A stretch of DNA of 40,509 nucleotides from an uncultured Acidimicrobiales bacterium (GTDB lineage Bacteria > Actinomycetota > Acidimicrobiia > Acidimicrobiales > SHLQ01), in contig CALGZB010000054.1 of NCBI GenBank assembly GCA_937934655.1, forward strand, positions 1-40,509, given 5' to 3'. Of this stretch, positions 1 to 7,465 are shown piece by piece. The notes beneath the pieces are model-generated. The model made no database searches. It had not been told where the DNA came from and saw nothing but the letters and a program-made list of their open reading frames with translations. The first letter of the stretch is position 1; every line of letters starts with the position of its first letter. Made by a program: the position numbers and the translations under genes.

Positions 1-1268
1 AGACAGGGGATACGTCGTGGGCGGCTGCGGGTATGGGGCGGCTCACGCTTGATGCCAGCGGCGCTCAACTCGACGCATCGGGCCCGTTTGCCCAGCGCCT
101 GAGTGCCGTCGCAACTCGACTGCCGTTTCCCGTCGACCCGCTGCCTCTGCTTACAGAACGGGCATTGATTGCCGGGCTGCGGGGCCGAAAGGGGAGCAGC
201 AGCACCTTGGCGTCCCAGTCGGTGGGCGGAACCGCCTGGATTGTCGCAGCGCGCGACGGCTGGTTTTGCCTCAACCTCGCCCGTCAGGAAGATGCGGCCG
301 CACTTCCGGCCCTCCTCGAGGCCGACGTCGACCATCGCGACTGGGACCGGTTGCTTGCCGTCTTCGCAGAACGGCCAGTTGACGAGCTCGACCATCGCTC
401 GATGTTGCTTGGAATGCCAGCGAGCCGAGTACCGCCAGAACCACTAGGAACCCACGACGTCGACGATCCACAGATCCGGCACCGGCATGGCCAACGGCTT
501 TCTTCACCGTTCTTGGTCACCGACCACGGCGCTGCCAGCATGCCCGACATGCGCAACAGGGCCGGGCGGCCGCTTGTGGTCGACATGACGTCGTTGTGGG
601 CCGGTCCCCTCTGCGGATCGCTCCTTGCGGCGGCCGGGTGCCGGGTTATCAAGGTGGAGGGACGTCGTCGGCCTGACGGCGCCCGCTCGGGTCCGCCTCC
701 GTTCTTCGACTTGATGAATGCAGGCAAGGAGTGCATTGCGCTCGACTTTGCTGATCGACACGACCGGCTGATCCTCGACCGACTTCTGGCGAAGGCCGAT
801 GTGGTTCTGGAAGGATCCCGACCACGAGTCATGGATGCTCTTGGTATCGACCCCCATCATCATGTTGAGCGTCGGCAAGGTTGTTGGGTGAGCGTCACGG
901 CGTTCGGTCGGACCGGCCCGTGGTCGAACCGTGTCGGGTTCGGTGACGATGTCGCGGCAAGCGCCGGAGTTGTTGCCCGAAAGCGGTCTGGCGAGCTCGA
1001 GAACTGCCCCACGTTCGTCGGCGACGCCTTGGCGGACCCGGTCGGAGGACTTGTTGCGGCAAGTGCGGCATGGCACGCGATTTCTACCAATCGATCGGTG
1101 GTGATCGATGTTGCGCTTCGCGAAGCAGTCGGATTCGTTTGGGGAGCGACGACCCTCGATCCGGCGGTGCCCGCAGCTTTCAACCCGCCTCAGGCGCGCC
1201 GAGCAGCGCAGTCAAGCAGAGCATTTGACGCCGATGGCGCGCAGATCCGGAAAGAAGTGGACGCCTGA
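1..1268 (+). CDS. CaiB/BaiF-type (family III) CoA-transferase, 5' end cut by window
   Basis: The frame is open to the left edge with no stop, and the residues before the first Met (position 33) look coding (SWAAAG, as in the SWAASGAMAL start of related proteins), so the true start probably lies outside. Family III CoA-transferases move CoA between acyl-CoAs and free acids. Numbering from the Met at 33, residues 1-130 resemble the C-terminal part of a CaiB fold (DGWFCLNLAR, then GMPASRV). Residues about 180-375 resemble the N-terminal part (LVVDMTSLWAGPLCGSLL, VIKVEG, FFDLMNAGKE, AFGRTGPW). The likely nucleophilic Asp is D335 in LADPVGG. The halves are therefore in permuted order, as I recall for a group of actinobacterial proteins. 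The substrate is unknown. Confidence 0.8.
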   Translation, partial: TGDTSWAAAGMGRLTLDASGAQLDASGPFAQRLSAVATRLPFPVDPLPLLTERALIAGLRGRKGSSSTLASQSVGGTAWIVAARDGWFCLNLARQEDAAALPALLEADVDHRDWDRLLAVFAERPVDELDHRSMLLGMPASRVPPEPLGTHDVDDPQIRHRHGQRLSSPFLVTDHGAASMPDMRNRAGRPLVVDMTSLWAGPLCGSLLAAAGCRVIKVEGRRRPDGARSGPPPFFDLMNAGKECIALDFADRHDRLILDRLLAKADVVLEGSRPRVMDALGIDPHHHVERRQGCWVSVTAFGRTGPWSNRVGFGDDVAASAGVVARKRSGELENCPTFVGDALADPVGGLVAASAAWHAISTNRSVVIDVALREAVGFVWGATTLDPAVPAAFNPPQARRAAQSSRAFDADGAQIRKEVDA

Positions 1269-1399
1269 GGGCGTGTCCGGCGCTGTTTGTTGAGGGTCAG
1301 TGCCCTTGTTTTCTTCTATTCTTCAGCGCTCGTTCTCCTTCAAACACCGTTCGGTGCTGCCGATAGAACCGAGCGGGATTCGTTAATCGAAGGAACAAC

Positions 1400-3229
1400 A
1401 TGGCTCTGCCACTTACAACCCAAGCGACATTCAGCTCGCCACTTCGGCGACTCCGATCGATATGCCTGCTGATGGTTCTCGGCCTTCTCGCCACAAGCTG
1501 CTACTCAGTCGACGCCAATGTTGTGGTGAATGAAGACGGCAGCGGCAGCTTCGCCATCGAGTACATCATCGACAAGGACACCTCGGAGGCCTCGCTCATC
1601 GCGGGAGACCTCGTGAGTGCATGCGATGCCGTGACCGTTATGCAGAACGCAGCCCCCAACGGTTCACTCTTTACCCCTCTCGACAGTTCATCGCAGTGCG
1701 GCGCACGGATCACGATGGACTTTGCGAACGAGACCGAGCTTCGAACCGGGATGCAGACGATCTCAGACCGGTCACGCTTTGCCAGCTTCGGGTACTTTCC
1801 CGAGATTCTGATCAGCCGTGGCGAAACCGAAGGTTCGTGGAACTTCCAGTCGCAATTCAAACCGCCACTGCCAGCCAACCTCGAAGACCAAGCTGACTTC
1901 CGTAGCGAGGTTGCTGGCGGCAGCTTCGTTATCTCGGTCGACCTTCCCGGCCGCCAGGTGGAACATAACGCCGACCGCATTGACGAGAACGGGGTCATGA
2001 TCTTCGAGGTCAACCCACTCGTCGACCCAAGCGGTCAGATCTTTGTGCAGACTGAGCCAGGCGTGAAGATCCTCGGCGTGTCTGACCAAGGCGGCTTCAT
2101 GTCGAGCACCATGATCTTTGCGTTGGTCCTTATCGCGGCCCTTGTTGGTGCGTACTTCATCGTCAAGCGCTCGAAGAAGCGTCGCCAGTACGAGGGATAC
2201 GATGATGACGACGACGGCACGATGATCTCGGCCAGTGAACGTCTTGGTCTTGGCTCCTATGACGCAACCCCCGATCCCGACGCTGTTCAGGCGACTTCGC
2301 CCGAGAACGCCACCTTGGCCGACACGGGCCCTGCTGCCGAATCAGCCTTTGCCGAATCAGCCTTTGCCGAACCAGTTGTCGCCGAACCAGTTGTTGCCGA
2401 AACGCCGGTCGATGCATCGGCGCAGCTGTTCTCGGATAGCGCGGAACCTCAGGCCGGGTCATGGCCGGTCGAGGAACCAGCCGTTGCCCCAAGTCCGGTC
2501 TTCGACTCGGTTGACGAACCGTCCGAGCCGCAGAGCTGGGTAACGGGAACCCAAGCAATCGAAAGTCAGCCAACGACGAATGCGATGGCTGACTGGCCAA
2601 GTGCCCAGCCTGAAGCGGTGCTTGCCCCATCCGGAGCGATGGCAGAAATGCAGCCTGCAATGGTCGAGCCAGCGGCAGCTGCGGGCGAATGGCCCACCAC
2701 GCCACTGGTCGCATCTGGAGCCGCGCCGACACCTCCTCAGTCGGTGATAGTCGATCACAGCAATGACTCAATCTCGTCGGTTCCCGCAGGAGGAGACTTC
2801 TCGGCGATGCAGCCGGCCCCGGTCGCCCCAGAAACCAACGGCTGGCCGACCGCCGAAGTGCCGACCGCTCTGGCGCCGGCCGCTGAATCCTTTGGCACCT
2901 CCGACATGGCCCCTCTCGAATCCGCTGCACCCTTCACCGCCGAATCGTCGCTGGCCGCACCGGCTTGGCCCACAGCAGCACCCGTTGCGCAAGCACCTGC
3001 AGTTCCAGCCCCGGCGCCTATCGAAGCGGTAGCTCCTGTTCCCGTCGTGTCCGCCGCAGAACCAGCGACACCGGTCGCAGCAGCCTCTGCTGCACCCGTC
3101 TCGGCCGCGCCAACCCAAGCTGACATGGTGTGGGATGAACAGCGCAAAGCCTACGTGGTGTTCGATCATCGCCGGGGTGCATGGATGACGTTCGACGACG
3201 CCACGCAAAGCTGGATTTCGATCTCTTAG
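1400..3229 (+). CDS. LppM-like membrane lipoprotein with long Ala/Pro-rich tail
   Basis: This 609-aa exported protein starts at an ATG behind an AAGGA box (1390-1394). A signal peptide ends in a lipobox-like LLATSC with C34 as the probable lipidation site. Residues 35-230 resemble the LppM domain of mycobacterial Rv2171, opening with VDANVVVNEDGSGSF. A transmembrane helix (about 236-255) is followed by a KRSKKRR stop-transfer patch and an Asp run. Residues 270-570 are low-complexity Ala/Pro/Glu-rich sequence with scattered Trp and a five-residue tandem repeat. The C-terminus (about 575-609) carries a Trp/aromatic motif (MVWDEQRKAYVVFD, then W, TQSWISIS). With a lipid anchor and a helix, the tail should lie in the cytoplasm. 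Function is unknown; the LppM assignment is by sequence resemblance. Confidence 0.8.
   Translation: MALPLTTQATFSSPLRRLRSICLLMVLGLLATSCYSVDANVVVNEDGSGSFAIEYIIDKDTSEASLIAGDLVSACDAVTVMQNAAPNGSLFTPLDSSSQCGARITMDFANETELRTGMQTISDRSRFASFGYFPEILISRGETEGSWNFQSQFKPPLPANLEDQADFRSEVAGGSFVISVDLPGRQVEHNADRIDENGVMIFEVNPLVDPSGQIFVQTEPGVKILGVSDQGGFMSSTMIFALVLIAALVGAYFIVKRSKKRRQYEGYDDDDDGTMISASERLGLGSYDATPDPDAVQATSPENATLADTGPAAESAFAESAFAEPVVAEPVVAETPVDASAQLFSDSAEPQAGSWPVEEPAVAPSPVFDSVDEPSEPQSWVTGTQAIESQPTTNAMADWPSAQPEAVLAPSGAMAEMQPAMVEPAAAAGEWPTTPLVASGAAPTPPQSVIVDHSNDSISSVPAGGDFSAMQPAPVAPETNGWPTAEVPTALAPAAESFGTSDMAPLESAAPFTAESSLAAPAWPTAAPVAQAPAVPAPAPIEAVAPVPVVSAAEPATPVAAASAAPVSAAPTQADMVWDEQRKAYVVFDHRRGAWMTFDDATQSWISIS
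2336..2410 (+). repeat. In-gene tandem repeat, five 15-bp units
   Basis: Five consecutive 15-bp units begin at 2336, 2351, 2366, 2381 and 2396. Units 1 and 2 are identical (GCCGAATCAGCCTTT). Units 3 and 4 differ by one base. Unit 5 keeps only the first part. They encode AESAF, AESAF, AEPVV, AEPVV and AETPV in the low-complexity tail of the LppM-like protein. Near-identity at DNA level suggests recent slippage duplication. Confidence 0.9.
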
Positions 3230-3277
3230 GAGTCGTTGCTGGTCAGAGTTGTCCGGTCAGATAGTAAGGTCGGCGCT

Positions 3278-3919
3278 GTGCTGACCGATGGCGTTGAGAC
3301 CACTGACGATGAACGACGGGTGCCAGGTACCCGCGGTCAACTCACCCGTCAGAAGCTCCTCGACCAGACACGCAACCTTCTCGATCAAAACGGATTCCGA
3401 GGGCTTCGTGTCGCCGACATTGCCCGAGAAGCGGGCACGAGCCCGGCCACCTTTTATCAGTATTTCGGCGACATCGAAGACGCACTTTTAGCGCTTCTCG
3501 AGCAGCTTGTGGCCGACGTCGATACGCAGCTGCACGCGGTGGCCGAACGATACCGGGCAACCCCCTCTGCGGAGGAACTCGAATCGTTTGCCAACGAGCT
3601 TTCGGCTGGCTTTGTCGAGGTCTGGGCAAAGCACCGATCGCTGATCCGCGTCGTCGAGCTTCAGGCCGGCGAAGCCGAGGCCCGGCTGAAAGACGTACGG
3701 CGCACGCTCCTCAATGGCGTGAACGATTCACTCGAAGCAATCCTTGCGTCCTTTGGTCGAACCGCTGATGAGGCGCGGCCGGCATCCTTTGTTCTTGTAG
3801 CGATGCTGGCCAATGTTGCAGCCCACCAAGAAGGAATGATCTCCGCAGGTGTGGAGCGCGATGCGTTGATCAGCGCGATGGCCGATCAGTTGGTCTCAGC
3901 GATGAAAGTCAAGGCCTAA
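3278..3919 (+). CDS. TetR-family transcriptional regulator
   Basis: This 213-aa one-component regulator has an N-terminal TetR helix-turn-helix at about residues 20-65 (TRQKLLDQTRNLLDQNGF, VADIAREAGTSPATFYQYF) and a helical ligand-binding domain. The GTG at 3278 is preferred because AAGGT (3266-3270) sits 7 nt upstream. A TTG at 3236 would add 14 residues without a ribosome-binding site. The ligand and targets cannot be told. Other TetR proteins with the sequence FYQYFGDIEDAL often control lipid or xenobiotic genes, but nothing in the neighbourhood confirms that. It is followed 76 bp later by a small membrane protein gene on the same strand. Confidence 0.9.
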   Translation: MLTDGVETTDDERRVPGTRGQLTRQKLLDQTRNLLDQNGFRGLRVADIAREAGTSPATFYQYFGDIEDALLALLEQLVADVDTQLHAVAERYRATPSAEELESFANELSAGFVEVWAKHRSLIRVVELQAGEAEARLKDVRRTLLNGVNDSLEAILASFGRTADEARPASFVLVAMLANVAAHQEGMISAGVERDALISAMADQLVSAMKVKA

Positions 3920-3920
3920 C

Positions 3921-3940
3921 CCCACTTTTGGGTCGTTCGA
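3921..3940 (+). repeat. Copy of the recurrent ACTTTTGG/TCGTTCG motif
   Basis: CCCACTTTTGGGTCGTTCGA lies 1 bp after the TetR stop. It shares its core with the 37-bp repeats at 23477 and 23575 and with 37416-37430. It carries an additional G. Confidence 0.5.
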
Positions 3941-3995
3941 ACCGTTACACGTCATTTCCTGTTATCTCACGTTTTCGTGTTGTACTCTGACCCTC

Positions 3996-4385
3996 ATGAC
4001 GGGGACCGAACAAACAAACTCATCAGCGAACGTGTTGTCGCTGCGGCGGATTCCGGGGTTTTCCGGCCGCCTTGGAACCGACGACGTGTCGAACAAGTGG
4101 GTGCTCTTCACGATTCTCACCGCACTCAACATGATGGACCTGATTCTCACCGAAACCGGGCTCGCCATGGGCGTCCTGGTCGAGAACAACCCGCTCATGA
4201 AGGCCATCGTCGAGCATTGGTGGCTTGCCTTCGTCGTCAAGATCGGCGCTCTCGGGCTTGTTGGTTTCCTCTTCTATCTCATCCGTGAACGGTCACGGGT
4301 GGTCGAAGGTGCGCTTCTGGTTTGCATCGCCTGGTACACGTGGGTTGTGGCCTGGAACTATTCGTTGATCGTGACCGCTCTCTAG
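3996..4385 (+). CDS. Small DUF5658-like membrane protein
   Basis: This 129-aa protein has a polar N-terminus of about 35 residues and then three hydrophobic helices, about 35-60, 70-92 and 100-125. Between them is the ENNPLMK turn followed by a Lys in the second helix. That pattern (N..D...T, then NP, then K) is what I associate with DUF5658 proteins of unknown function. A TACTCT hexamer ends 7 nt before the ATG, with no ribosome-binding site, which would fit a leaderless transcript. The inverted repeat CACG-TTTT-CGTG lies just upstream (about 3969-3980). A strong terminator follows the gene. Function is unknown. Confidence 0.72.
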   Translation: MTGTEQTNSSANVLSLRRIPGFSGRLGTDDVSNKWVLFTILTALNMMDLILTETGLAMGVLVENNPLMKAIVEHWWLAFVVKIGALGLVGFLFYLIRERSRVVEGALLVCIAWYTWVVAWNYSLIVTAL

Positions 4386-4425
4386 CGCCGATCAGTTCAC
4401 GCATCCGCTTGCGGATGTGCGGTCT

Positions 4426-4478
4426 CTGGCCCGCCTTGATCACTGTGGGGGTGATCGGGGTGGGCCAGAATTCTTTTT
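4426..4478 (+). terminator. Rho-independent terminator after the DUF5658-like gene
   Basis: An 18-nt arm (4426-4443, CTGGCCCGCCTTGATCAC) pairs with 4451-4468 across a 7-nt loop, matching at 15 of 18 positions with the rest mostly G-T wobbles. It is followed by AATTCTTTTT. This ends rightward transcription between two convergent genes. A second small hairpin (GCATCCGC-TT-GCGGATGT) lies just upstream at about 4401-4418. Confidence 0.85.
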
Positions 4479-4486
4479 CCGGCCGA

Positions 4487-4798
4487 CTACCGGTCGAGGT
4501 TTGTCGTGTTCATGATTGCGGCCGCTGCTTCGGGCAGTTCGGACATGCAGAGTGGATTGGCCCGGATCAGCGTGCGAATGCCGTCGGCCTCGGTGAGCAC
4601 GAATCGCTGCTCTGACAAGATTTGCAGATGTTTGGAGACGGTTGACTGGCTTCGTCCAACCGCTTCGACGATTTCGCCAACCGTTGCCGGCCGTTCCAGG
4701 CTCGACACGTGGTGAAGAATCTTGAGGCGGGTTGGGTCGGAGAGGCAGCGGAACCAGGATGCCCACTCTTCAAGATCTGACTCGCTTGGATTGCTCAT
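4487..4798 (-). CDS. ArsR-family winged-helix repressor
   Basis: This 103-aa protein is a single ArsR winged helix: LSDPTRLKILHHV in the first helices, VGEIVEAVGRSQSTVSKHL as recognition helix-turn-helix, and a wing around LTEADGIRTLIRANP. The CxC metal motif of classic arsenic/cadmium sensors in helix 3 is absent. The only cysteines are C18 and one near residue 83, so the signal may not be a metal, or may be sensed differently. It is divergent from the permease at 4864. On its own strand a TAGACT hexamer (4812-4807) ends 8 nt before the ATG, consistent with a leaderless transcript. The shared palindrome at 4838-4870 is its likely operator (inference). Confidence 0.9.
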   Translation of the reverse strand: MSNPSESDLEEWASWFRCLSDPTRLKILHHVSSLERPATVGEIVEAVGRSQSTVSKHLQILSEQRFVLTEADGIRTLIRANPLCMSELPEAAAAIMNTTNLDR

Positions 4799-4825
4799 CG
4801 CCCTTCAGTCTAGGGCGCAAGTGTC

Positions 4826-4854
4826 TTGACGGTTCCGCAATCATCGTTTATCGT
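4826..4854 (+). promoter_or_regulatory. Predicted promoter of the permease gene
   Basis: TTGACG (4826-4831) and TATCGT (4849-4854) are separated by exactly 17 bp. The expected start of transcription falls at about 4861-4864, so the mRNA would begin at or within a few bases of the ATG at 4864 (leaderless). Confidence 0.6.
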
Positions 4855-4870
4855 CGATTAACGATGATTG
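4838..4870. promoter_or_regulatory. 33-bp near-perfect palindromic operator (probable ArsR site)
   Basis: The arms CAATCATCGTT (4838-4848) and AACGATGATTG (4860-4870) are perfect reverse complements. Pairing continues inward at 4850-4853/4855-4858 around a centre at 4854, with the only mismatch at 4849/4859. The element covers the -10 box and the first seven bases of the permease coding sequence, which is ideal for blocking initiation. Assignment to the adjacent ArsR protein is inferred from position and symmetry. Confidence 0.75.
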
Positions 4871-5769
4871 TCCGAACGAGCGTCCTCATAGCCGAACTGA
4901 CGGTGCTGTTTTTTGCAGTGACGTTTGCGGTCCAGATGTTCCAGCGCCGCATGGGCTCCGAGCGGGTTCGGGCATGGATGGGTGGCCGCCCGATCGTTGC
5001 GGCGCTCAAAGGGATTGCCATTGGGTTCGTGACGCCGTTCTGCACGTTCACTGCCGTACCAATGCTTATGGGGCTCCGAAAGGCTGGGGTGCCAGCGGCG
5101 GGCTACGTAGCGTTCATCGTCGCGGCCCCGGTGTTGGACCCAGTGTTGTTTGGGGCGCTCATCCTCATTGTGGGGTTCTCGGCAGCTGCTCTCTACGCAG
5201 GGATCGCGTTTGTCGCAGCGCTGGCTTTGGCGCTCGCCGCTGAGTTCTTTGGGATCGAGAAATTTCTGAAGTCGGTCGGCGAAAGCGAGGACGTTCCGGT
5301 TGCGGCCTGCGACTCGGCTCCGAAATCAGACGTCGACCTGCCGTGGACCGGTGTCCGAGCTGAAAGCCCAGCTGCGGCCAGGGCCGCGGTGAAGCTGCTG
5401 ACCTCGATGGCTCCGCTGCTGCTTCTGGGGGTGGCGGTCTCGATAGTTCTCGAGACCCTTGTGCCGCCAGAAGTGACCGCCCGGTTGACCGGAGCAAGCC
5501 CTACGTTCGCCATCCCGGTGGCCGCGCTTGTGGGTACTCCTTTGTATGTGTCGACCAGTCTGTTCGTGCCAATCGCCGATTCGCTCCGGACGGCTGGAGT
5601 CGGGGTCGGAGCAATCGTGGCCCTCACCATCGCCGGGGCCGGTGCGAATCTTCCCGAGTTCGTCATTTTGTCGAAGCTCGCCAAACCCCGACTCATCGGC
5701 ATCTTCTTTACCTATGTGTTCGGAGTCGCTATCGCCGGCGGGGTAGTAGTGCAAGCCATCGTTGCTTAG
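4864..5769 (+). CDS. DUF318/YraQ-type permease
   Basis: This 301-aa integral membrane protein has about eight hydrophobic helices in two halves, separated by a polar loop at about residues 138-170. The first half contains the family hallmark region TPFCTFTAVPMLMGL followed by KAGVPAAGYVAFIVAAPVLDPV. The usual Cys-rich form of this motif (CSCS or CTCS) is reduced here to a single Cys. The second half has VGTPLYVSTSLFVPIA and ends with an AGANLPEF helix. The family (PF03773) includes the arsenical exporter ArsP and uncharacterised YraQ permeases; the single Cys argues against a standard ArsP mechanism. The start is fixed by the leaderless promoter. The ArsR gene is divergent and probably represses it. 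Confidence 0.85.
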   Translation: MIVRTSVLIAELTVLFFAVTFAVQMFQRRMGSERVRAWMGGRPIVAALKGIAIGFVTPFCTFTAVPMLMGLRKAGVPAAGYVAFIVAAPVLDPVLFGALILIVGFSAAALYAGIAFVAALALALAAEFFGIEKFLKSVGESEDVPVAACDSAPKSDVDLPWTGVRAESPAAARAAVKLLTSMAPLLLLGVAVSIVLETLVPPEVTARLTGASPTFAIPVAALVGTPLYVSTSLFVPIADSLRTAGVGVGAIVALTIAGAGANLPEFVILSKLAKPRLIGIFFTYVFGVAIAGGVVVQAIVA

Positions 5770-5798
5770 CTGCTGTCCGGGGAAGGTAGGTTTGCCCA

Positions 5799-7343
5799 AT
5801 GAGTGACACGGGCGACACGGCTGAATCTGGCGACACGAGCGATCCAAAAGATCGAGCGTCATGGGACGCGACGCTTCGCCATTTCGCCGAACGTGTCGAC
5901 GGTGCGCAAGCCATGGGAGGACCGGAAAAGGTCGCGAAGCATCATGGCCGAGGAAAGCTTGACGCCCGACAACGGATAACAACCTTGCTGGACGCGGGCA
6001 GTTTCGTCGAGCTCGGAACCCTTGTCGGTTCGGTTCCCGCCGACGGCATTGTGGCCGGACACGGGCTCATCGATGGACGGCCGGTGCTGGTTGGGGCCGA
6101 GGACTTTACGGTGCTCGGTGGATCGATCGGTCCAGGAAGCTCCGCCAAGCGTTATCGCATTGCGGAGCTTGCCGGACAGGAGCGCGTGCCGCTCATCATG
6201 CTGCTCGAAGGAGCTGGTCATCGGCCGCCCACCGACGGGGAGAGCCACGGACGAGCTCCAATCGACCTTCAGGAACAATCCCGCCTTTCGGGCAACGTGC
6301 CCATCGTTGCCGGAGTGCTTGGTTCATCGGCGGGCCACGGGGCGCTCATCGCAGCGCTGGCCGACTTCAGCATCATGAGCGCGCAGGCCGCCATCTTTGC
6401 GGCCGGCCCGCCAGTCGTAAAGGCTTCACTGGGCGAGGACATCACCAAAGAAGAGTTGGGTGGGCCAGCGGTGGCGGTTACCAGCGGGCTGGTGCACAAC
6501 GTTGCTGGCGATGATGCTGCGGTGTTGGCCGACATTCGGACCTATCTGTCCTATTTTCCGTCGAGTGCCTGGAGTTATCCGCCTGCTCGAGTATCGAGCA
6601 ACGACACGGGGCAACGACGCCTCGAGGATCTCGTCGACGTAATCCCGCGTGAATCCACCGAGGTCTACGACATCCGCGAAGTCATCAGCAGAATTGTCGA
6701 TGACGGATCGTTCTTTCAGGTTGGTCCGGACTTTGGCCCCGCCATGGTTTGTGCGCTTGGACACCTCGGGGGAGCACCGGTTGCGGTTGTGGCCAACCAG
6801 CCAATGGAACTGGCTGGCTCGATCGACGTCGATGCAGCTGACAAAGCGGCGCAGTTCATCCAAGTGGCCGATGCCTTCCATTTGCCACTGGTGTTCCTTA
6901 GTGACAATCCCGGCGTGCTTGCCGGGTCGGAATCCGAACGCCGAGGAATCTTGCGTAGTGGTGGTCGAATGTTTGCCGCTCAGAACCTCGCTCGGGTACC
7001 GAAGCTGCAGGTGACCCTGCGAAAGGCTTACGGGTTTGGGTCGATGGTTATGGCCATGACCGGCTTCAGCGGCCAGACGATTTCGGTGGCACTGCCGGGC
7101 GTGACGCTGGGTTCGATGGGCGCCGCCGGAGCGAGCGCCGCGACTGGGGCGGACGCCGACCAAGCGGCGGCCATTGCCCAAGCAGAACAGAACGCGGCGT
7201 ACCGGTCGGCCAGCAAACTCAGTTTCGATGAGCTCATCGAGCCAGCCGAAATCCGCAACCAACTCCTGGCATGGCTGGCGCTGGGCCTCTCAAGACGCCA
7301 AGCACCAGCACAACCAAGAACAAACCCAACCATCGTCAGATAA
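5799..7343 (+). CDS. Acyl-CoA carboxylase beta subunit-like carboxyltransferase
   Basis: This 514-aa carboxyltransferase (AccD/PccB/MmdA superfamily) would pass CO2 from carboxybiotin to an acyl-CoA in the cytoplasm. It has the usual two halves. The N-terminal half has GKLDARQRITTLLDAGSF and ADFTVLGGS-like sequence, and the C-terminal half has APVAVVANQPMELAGSIDV, a DKAAQFIQ helix and a DNPGVLAG loop. The glycine loops that stabilise the enolate differ from classic PccB: SSAGHGALIAALADF replaces AAGGHVYSPALTDF, and RKAYGFGSMVM replaces RKAYGGAYDVM. No biotin carboxylase or biotin carrier gene is nearby, so any partner is elsewhere. The ATG has a GGAAGGTAGG box upstream. The substrate is unknown. 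Confidence 0.85.
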   Translation: MSDTGDTAESGDTSDPKDRASWDATLRHFAERVDGAQAMGGPEKVAKHHGRGKLDARQRITTLLDAGSFVELGTLVGSVPADGIVAGHGLIDGRPVLVGAEDFTVLGGSIGPGSSAKRYRIAELAGQERVPLIMLLEGAGHRPPTDGESHGRAPIDLQEQSRLSGNVPIVAGVLGSSAGHGALIAALADFSIMSAQAAIFAAGPPVVKASLGEDITKEELGGPAVAVTSGLVHNVAGDDAAVLADIRTYLSYFPSSAWSYPPARVSSNDTGQRRLEDLVDVIPRESTEVYDIREVISRIVDDGSFFQVGPDFGPAMVCALGHLGGAPVAVVANQPMELAGSIDVDAADKAAQFIQVADAFHLPLVFLSDNPGVLAGSESERRGILRSGGRMFAAQNLARVPKLQVTLRKAYGFGSMVMAMTGFSGQTISVALPGVTLGSMGAAGASAATGADADQAAAIAQAEQNAAYRSASKLSFDELIEPAEIRNQLLAWLALGLSRRQAPAQPRTNPTIVR

Positions 7344-7465
7344 ACAAAGGACGTTGGCGGGCGCCAGACTTCGGAAAGCGATTGGGCGAGTCTCGCCGCG
7401 CCAGCAAGAGCGATCTACCGGCGGTGCCCGATGCCGAAGGCGCGGAGCCGTAGGCGGAGCAATTG

